Of a DNA stretch of 64,000 nucleotides, positions 58,389-64,000 are shown one piece after another. Below the pieces are notes generated by a model. The model saw only the letters and a list, made by a program, of their open reading frames with translations, did not search any database and was not told the DNA's origin. Position 1 is the stretch's first letter. Each line of letters begins with the position of its first letter. Made by a program: the position numbers and the translations under genes. Source of the stretch: Verticillium longisporum (lineage: Eukaryota; Ascomycota; Sordariomycetes; Glomerellales; Plectosphaerellaceae); the NCBI GenBank assembly GCA_019188255.1, contig JAETXT010000004.1, forward strand, positions 3,844,001 through 3,908,000, in the 5' to 3' direction.

Positions 58389-60730
58389 CGCGAAGGTTTC
58401 AGGGTGAACGAGTGTAGGGCTGAGTGGCCTGGCGATGGAAACACATCGGGACAGACCTCAAGCCGGTTCCATCGCCTCGTCTTTTATGTATGTTCGATAT
58501 GCCCAATGTCCGGAGACCACGGGAGATCCCATCGCCACGGCGCGGGTGTACGGACACTGGTATCTGGGAGGGTTGTCGAACACGAGGACTTGGCGAGAGA
58601 CCTTCCCTATAGGGGTAGGACGACCGCTTTCTCTAATGGGGATTCGCGGGCGGACAGGGCTCTCGGCAGGGGTTTGCATGCATGGGCCGACGGCTGCTGG
58701 CTCATCGTATCTGCAGCGTGAAGCAACCGCTAGGCAAGGGTTGGCGGCAGTCGGCCGGTCAGGCGACGGCCTTGCAGCGATAGTCGGTCTCGCTTTCACT
58801 GCAACTTGCCCGAGGGGTTCCTCTGCTCTGAAGGAAAGTTTCGCTGGTGAGCGGTGTGGCGATCAAGTAGAGTGTCAATTTGGCTATTTCTAGTGCTATT
58901 GGTGCCAGGGGTGCCCCCTGAACACTGCGACGCTCCTGAATGGAGCTCGAAGGCCCGAGCAAAGAGCTGTCTTCGTCAGTTGACTGGTGAAATGCTGAGA
59001 GGTCAAAGATGCAGACTCGATCTCTTCGCGCCAAGAAGACCTTGCAAGGCGCACGTATGGAGCGGATTGTCCGCCGATGCATAGCCATACACCATTTCAT
59101 CTCGGCTTGCGTGCCTTGCCAAGTGGTGCACAAGACGAGTACGGGGTATCATCGCGTGGTCTCCAAGGATGGCATACTTGCGCATGACCCCGGTCATTTA
59201 CTTACATGCGAGTCAGGCTTCGGAGGCTTTGGCTGTTGACCGATGGCGAACTTTGTGCTGCAGGATTGAGTCGTGATAGCGACCTGGATATCCGTGGAGG
59301 GATACTTTTGCATGACAGTATTCGGGGAACCAGGAGCCGCCCACAGCGCATAGAGTGGCATTGTTTGCCATACTTATCGCTTCACTCCAGGCCGGAATGC
59401 CTGGCCATATATGGTCTCGGGCGCGTCTTGAGCACAATGACTCGAGCAATCAACTTTCGCATTTTCACAACCGTGTCAACGTGTCGGGGCTTGTAGCTTG
59501 GGTTGGAGTTTCCATGGCTATCAGTCTTTCTACCCGCATTGACTGTATTTTGCTCACCTTCGCCGAGGCCTTACTGTCGAGTCCCCAACGAACTCGACCT
59601 AATTGACAACGACAATGTGTTATGTGATAGCTCTGCTGTGCAGGAAACGTCTTAAGGGCATACGAAGTAAGCAAACTTTGCCCTTTGCGTGTGCTGCAAA
59701 ATGTATCATGAATCACTACATCGGCGTGAGGCTATCTTTTGGTGTGTTCTGAACGTTGCCAACAGACTCTGCAGTCGATTTTCAACTGGAAGATAGTATA
59801 AACAGAGCTAGTGAGAGGCTTCATCAACTGCCCGGATGCACAGTCGTGGCACAGTCTGCATTTAGTTCGAACGATGGGCCAACCCCGAGCTCTACATTGG
59901 TCCATCGGATGGCTTGACTGTCAAGGAGTCTTGTGCAACGAGTGAAGGGATCAACTATTAGTCTCTTAGGGGTCTCTAGGAAGATAGAATAATCGATGCC
60001 CTTCTCTAAATCTTGGTCCGTTGACCTTTCTTATAACTATTCCCTTACTGCGCTCGGTCCTCTCTTCTTGATTCCTACGATCAAATAACAGGCGATCCCC
60101 TGTCGGTCTCATACCTCCCTCAGGTCCTGACATTGACCGAGTGACTCAACGCTGATTCATCGCTCTCGGGAGCTTGGAAGTCCAAGGGCGTGTGCGTCCC
60201 TTGACTGGCGTCTCAAGAGTGCTTCATAAAACATCCCAAGTTTGTGGGTGACAGATCGGGTCCCTGTGATTCGAAGATGAAATGTATTCCATCTGTGCCG
60301 TTGCTTCTTCAGTCTTGTCTCTCCCCGATGCAAACGAGTGTTCTGGGACAAGCGAGGTGGCCGTCCCAGTTGAAAAGATAGTAAATCAGATGGCATCCGC
60401 TCCGTGGCGAACCAAGAAGTGGAATAACACAGTGTCACCGGCTATCTTGAGTGTTTCGGCAGGCCAGACGAACGACCTGAGATGAGTGCACAATTGGCTC
60501 TTCAAGATCTACATTGACAGCAGTCAGAAGAAGGCATTTCTCCCTTGCAACTCGGGCTAGACCTTGACTGCATACAACCCAAGTCTTCTGCTCTGAACTG
60601 ACTCGTAGATTTCGAATTCATCATCCCAACGCGTTAAACTCCATCTCCTTGCGCGGTTTTTGTCTATATCAACCCTTCAACTCGGCCCACCGCCAGCAGC
60701 ATCCACCGAGGCATTTAACCTCTGAGTGAA
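58389..60730. other. Intergenic region between the S8 protease and tRNA-Gly
   Basis: About 2.3 kb without a supported gene. The first ~300 bp are the protease promoter. The rest has no domain-bearing frame and no repeat of note. Confidence 0.55.
58481..58490 (-). promoter_or_regulatory. Possible TATA element of the S8 protease gene
   Basis: On the minus strand this reads TACATAAAAG, a TATA-like string about 95 bp upstream of the protease ATG. Position and sequence are plausible; nothing more supports it. Confidence 0.3.
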
Positions 60731-60801
60731 GCGTGAATGGTTTAGTGGTAAAATTCTCCGTTGCCATCGGGGAGCCCTGGGTTCGATTCCCAGTTCACGC
60801 A
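60731..60801 (+). tRNA. tRNA-Gly-GCC: tRNA-Gly (anticodon GCC)
   Basis: A complete 71-nt cloverleaf without intron. The acceptor stem GCGTGAA pairs with TTCACGC and is followed by discriminator A. The D-arm is GGTTTAGTGG. The anticodon stem CTCCG/CGGGG (one T-G pair) encloses loop TTGCCAT, anticodon GCC. The T-arm is CTGGG-TTCGATT-CCCAG. A and B box sequences are present as TGGTTTAGTGG and GGTTCGATTCC. It is a nuclear-type gene standing alone between protein genes. Confidence 0.97.
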
Positions 60802-61321
60802 TCGGATCAAACTTTTGCATGTCAGAAGGCGTGTTACTGTTCTTTTGTTTCAGGCAAGTTGGTGGCAGAGGCGCGCGGGTAGTGTGAATTGAATGCCGTC
60901 GACAAATCACACCTCGGTCATACCGACCACTATCGGTGAAAGTAGACTTGTTGGCTTCCAGAAGAATGGAGCGATGATGAAGTCACACTCGGATACAGTT
61001 CATGCAATTATGATGGCTTTCTCTGGTATTCGCCTTTCTGGCCACTGAGGCAACTCGCCAAGATGGTGATCAAAACTCCGGAAGAATCTGAAAGTCATGC
61101 ACCATTCTGTCGACTCTAATATGAGTTCAGCTCTCCTATAACTGGTGTATGGTATCCGATATCTTTGTAATAAGTCAACCTTTACATGAGTGATCATGCC
61201 ACTCTTGAGAGGCTTTGGACGTGCATATTCTCCAGTTGCCTAACGAATCGTAACAATACTATTGGCCCCTGAATGCGTGAGAATGGCCCAACAAATACTA
61301 TACTTTATTTGAGGCTAGCTC
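60802..61321. other. Intergenic region between tRNA-Gly and the Zn2Cys6 gene 3' end
   Basis: About 520 bp with no gene. It contains the tRNA 3' flank and the 3' flank of the regulator gene. A TTCTTTTG string shortly after the tRNA may end Pol III transcription; a longer T-run is not evident. Confidence 0.5.
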
Positions 61322-63179
61322 TCAATACCCACGCTCTCTTGACCCTGTATCCAGCCTCTCGAGTCGCGCAAGAAGAGTGTTGACCGTACGCTGTGCTGAC
61401 TCGTCGACGGCTTGCATCGTTCCGTCGCCCGTGACTCGAAGCTCTTGCAGATAGGCGGCGCCAATGTCGCGAACCTTTTTGACCAGGCTGAAACCGTTGG
61501 CCTCTTGAACCTCTTCTGATATATGTTCCAAGATTTCAAGAACGTCACTATGTGACGGCGTTAGTACACTGTCAGCGAATCGGGGTCGTGCCGCCGCTGC
61601 ACAAGTATGCAGGGGATTGAAACTGACCTGACGATGCCCTGATGCGTAATGCCGGGTATCTGACCGAGGTTCTGTAGGAGATTTGATCTTAAGTACAGGC
61701 TCGTGATCAAAATATTGACGGTCTGCGCTTCGTGACTCCGACACGGCTGCGGATATCTAGCCAACCCCCCGCTCCACCGCAATTCGGGGATGAGGTTGTC
61801 TAGCACTGCTTGGATACGGGCCATGCCTTCTCTCAGCGTGTCGGTCGGTGACTTGTGCGTCATGTCTACTTTGGCGTCTTCCCACACGAGCATGATATCG
61901 ATGAGGCTGTTCAGCCCGGTGATGTATTGCTCGTCGTCTCTCATCCAGGTCTCTTCCACGCCTGGCCAGAGCACGGGTATATCCACGTCCGGTTCTGGTA
62001 CTCCGAGCTCGGCATCGGATAACGGCAAAGGCCGCATCGTCTCCAATATTTGTGTAAACGATCGACACGGGAGGTAGCTCAGGTATGGTTCGCCTCGCAG
62101 TTCAGCAGCCCTGGAAAGGGTGTTAGGGTCTTCACCACAGCGAAAAAAGGGTTCACAAACTCCAGTACAGTTGCCACATGGACATGAGCCAGTAAAGCCG
62201 CTTCAGCATTTCCTGGTCATGCAACGACCTTGTCTCCCGTTCGCCGTCGCAAAAGAGAAGCCACTGGACACCAGCCATGGCGTCCTTGATGGCCTGATAG
62301 ACACGCAGCTCGGCGTCGCCATCGAGCGCGTGCAGCGACGAGGCGACGTTATAACACGAGATGCACCAGTCGAGGGTGTATGCTGCCGGCCGCTGCAGCA
62401 TCTGCCCTTGCTCAATGAGACCGATGCATTTGGCGACTGTGACGCCGCGGTACTTGTGGAAGCTGTTCCGTCGGAGGGTCGTGACGGTCACGGCGCATGT
62501 CGACAGCACCAGAGCGCAGAACGTCGGGTTCCTCTCATCTTCGCGTTGGAGAACTCGTCGGAGAAACCGCTTCTTGTGCAACAGTGACGCGAGGGGCCAG
62601 ACGAAGCGCGACCAGTCGGTGAGGATCGACAAGACAAGCGAGCGAGAGCACAGGCCGTGGAAGTCGAGGCCTCCCGACACGACTGTTGGGGAAGCCTGGC
62701 TGTTGATGTCTGCCACGGAAGGGGATGAAATGGCGTGTTGAGAACCAAGGGGCGACCCAGCTGTCGGTTGCGGTATTGAGGGAGCATTCGAGGATGAAGC
62801 CGGTGATGTCGTCGCAGCTTCATCCCTCGGCGTGTGTCGCAGGGTAGAGCTGGAGCAGGTCAACGGGCTGGGATCTTCAGATTTGACATGTCAAGGGAAA
62901 CGTGATTGAGCAAGCCAACACTGGATAGTCGTACCGTTTGGCCGGTCCTCTCTTGCGCCTGATCTTCTCCTGGGTACAACTAGTGCCTGATGACCGACAT
63001 CCTCGGCATACTGTATCGTCTACAGGGTAGTGACACTTGCCATCTCACTCGCATCAGTAGACCGCGACATGGGAGAACTCAGAGCGAGGTCTCGGCATAT
63101 TCACCTTGATCTTGCGGCTCCGGCATGTATCGCATGCCTTCAGCTTGCGGGGAGACCTGGCTGCAGTCGTCTCGGCCAT
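61322..63179 (-). CDS. Zn2Cys6 fungal-specific transcription factor (five exons)
   Basis: A 531-residue nuclear regulator. Exons: 63179-63105, 63035-62935, 62867-62157, 62110-61628, 61547-61322; their sum is 532 codons including stop. Exon 1 starts MAETTAARSPRKLKACDTCRSRKIK, and exon 2 continues CHYPVDDTVCRGCRSSGTSC. This gives the canonical C-x2-C-x6-C-x8-C-x2-C-x6-C cluster, followed by a basic KIRRKRGPAKR segment. A Ser/Pro linker precedes the fungal_trans-type middle homology region (DFHGLCSRSLVLSILTDW... LYWLMSMWQLYWSLAAELRGEPYLSYLPCRS...). All introns are GT-AG; the first interrupts the zinc cluster between Cys2 and Cys3. No frame break is needed. A sugar-transporter gene ends 600 bp upstream on the same strand and could be a target (speculative). 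The regulated pathway is unknown. Confidence 0.93.
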
Positions 63180-63778
63180 GCTGGCGGGGCATTGATGCGG
63201 CGATCAACTTTACATTGGGGATGGAATGGGTGCGGCCAAACGAAACGAAGCTGGTGCGCTCGGAGTTTCTTTCACGGTAACAAGGGGGAAGTCGGCTTTT
63301 TTGTACACGAGGCTTAGGGTTATTTGCGGGGTTATTCGGAACTTTTTCTCGGAAGCAAATGTTCGCATGACGCAGTCGATGGTGCTCGGCACGTTTCCCC
63401 CACCCTCCCGGCACTTTGGACAACGCCCACCTTCACTCCCAACTTGCCTACCTGTGAAATATGGACCAAGGAATCGCCGCTGATCCCACGTCAGAGGGCA
63501 GACCTTGCGGGGTGCATTGCTGATCTTCTCACGGTGGCCAAGACCGGGGGCGTGAGGAGGTGGAGGAGCGTCTAAGAACAAGCAGTAGCGTACGCGCCTT
63601 AACACAGCATTTGGAAGAGGACGATTGCATCATGAATTATGGTAACATTACTTCTACGACTTCATCTAGGAGAGTCTCCCTGGGTGTGGCAAGCACCCGC
63701 CACATCATGGCGTTGCGGCTTGTCGTCGATGACTCAGCAGCACACCTGCGCCACCTCCTGAAACAGAATTGAAGATAT
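63180..63778. other. Intergenic region between the MFS transporter and the Zn2Cys6 gene
   Basis: The presumed promoter of the Zn2Cys6 gene plus the 3' flank of the transporter gene, about 600 bp. No gene and no clear motif. Confidence 0.55.
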
Positions 63779-64000
63779 TCACACTTTGAGATCCGGAGCA
63801 ATCTTCTCTTGCACGGCGTATGCCTCGGCGGCACGTTGCTCGGCCACGGTAACGTACTTGCGGAACTGGCGAGTTGGCACCTTCTTCATGAAAAGCTCGT
63901 CTAGCTCCTCGTACGTTCTCCTGCGCGTTTCGGGCACGAAGAAGTACGCGAGGATCGCGAAAATGAACATGAAGGCTCCGAACACGAAGCCAATCTTGGC
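63779..64000 (-). CDS. MFS sugar transporter, C-terminal end (5' part outside window)
   Basis: The last 73 codons of a major-facilitator sugar/H+ symporter. The frame is open to the window edge (reading AKIGFVFGAFMFIFAILAYFF). It contains the end of TM12, then VPETRRRTYEELDELFMKKVP, the C-terminal PETxGRTYEELDELF signature of fungal sugar-porter-family permeases (with RR in place of KG). A hydrophilic cytosolic tail ending APDLKV follows. Substrate specificity (hexose, maltose or other) cannot be inferred from this part. Confidence 0.93.
   Translation of the reverse strand, partial: AKIGFVFGAFMFIFAILAYFFVPETRRRTYEELDELFMKKVPTRQFRKYVTVAEQRAAEAYAVQEKIAPDLKV

Overview
This is nuclear DNA from a filamentous ascomycete, most likely a Sordariomycete and perhaps Hypocreales. 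The signs are short introns of about 46 to 181 nt with CTAAC/CTGAC-type branch sites, C/G-rich third codon positions, and typically fungal families: hybrid histidine kinases (HHKs), a Zn2Cys6 regulator, UDP-galactopyranose mutase, secreted S8 and M28 proteases, and a single-copy tRNA gene. The genus is an inference.

Layout, left to right. 1-502: 3' end of a UDP-galactopyranose mutase gene (+). 2516-10152: a very large HHK with pseudokinase, AAA-ATPase, helical repeats, GAF, HisKA, HATPase and receiver (+). 10153-19837: about 9.7 kb with no gene I can support. 19838-21471: a Pro/Gln-rich conserved fungal protein (+). 26267-29389: a TBC-domain Rab GAP (-). 32032-34843: an ankyrin plus DIL-domain protein (-). 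35470-36600: allantoicase (-), with two GATA-factor sites just upstream. 37919-38749: a cytochrome b561-type membrane protein (+). 42967-49094: a second HHK (GAF, PAS, PAS, HisKA-like, HATPase, receiver; +) whose phospho-accepting histidine is replaced by Asp. 51122-58388: a secreted M28 aminopeptidase (+), a GH2 glycosidase (+) and, convergent, a secreted S8 subtilase (-). 60731-60801: tRNA-Gly(GCC). 61322-63179: a five-exon Zn2Cys6 transcription factor (-). 63779-64000: C-terminal end of an MFS sugar transporter (-).

Five genes (both kinases, the Pro/Gln-rich protein, the TBC protein and the ankyrin/DIL protein) carry 13 frame breaks in total. Each is a 1- or 2-base shift, and most lie in a short homopolymer. 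Adding the missing bases makes every spliced CDS length divisible by three. I therefore read them as sequence or assembly errors, not pseudogenes, and annotate each as one gene. The remaining genes (allantoicase, b561, M28, GH2, S8, Zn2Cys6) need no repair once introns are removed.

Functionally the window mixes signalling (two HHKs, a Rab GAP, a zinc-cluster regulator), nitrogen scavenging (allantoicase, aminopeptidase, subtilase) and carbohydrate work (UGM, GH2, sugar transporter). It does not look like a secondary-metabolite cluster. I saw no transposon, CRISPR array or clear horizontal-transfer island. The most unusual item is the histidine-less H-box in the second HHK.
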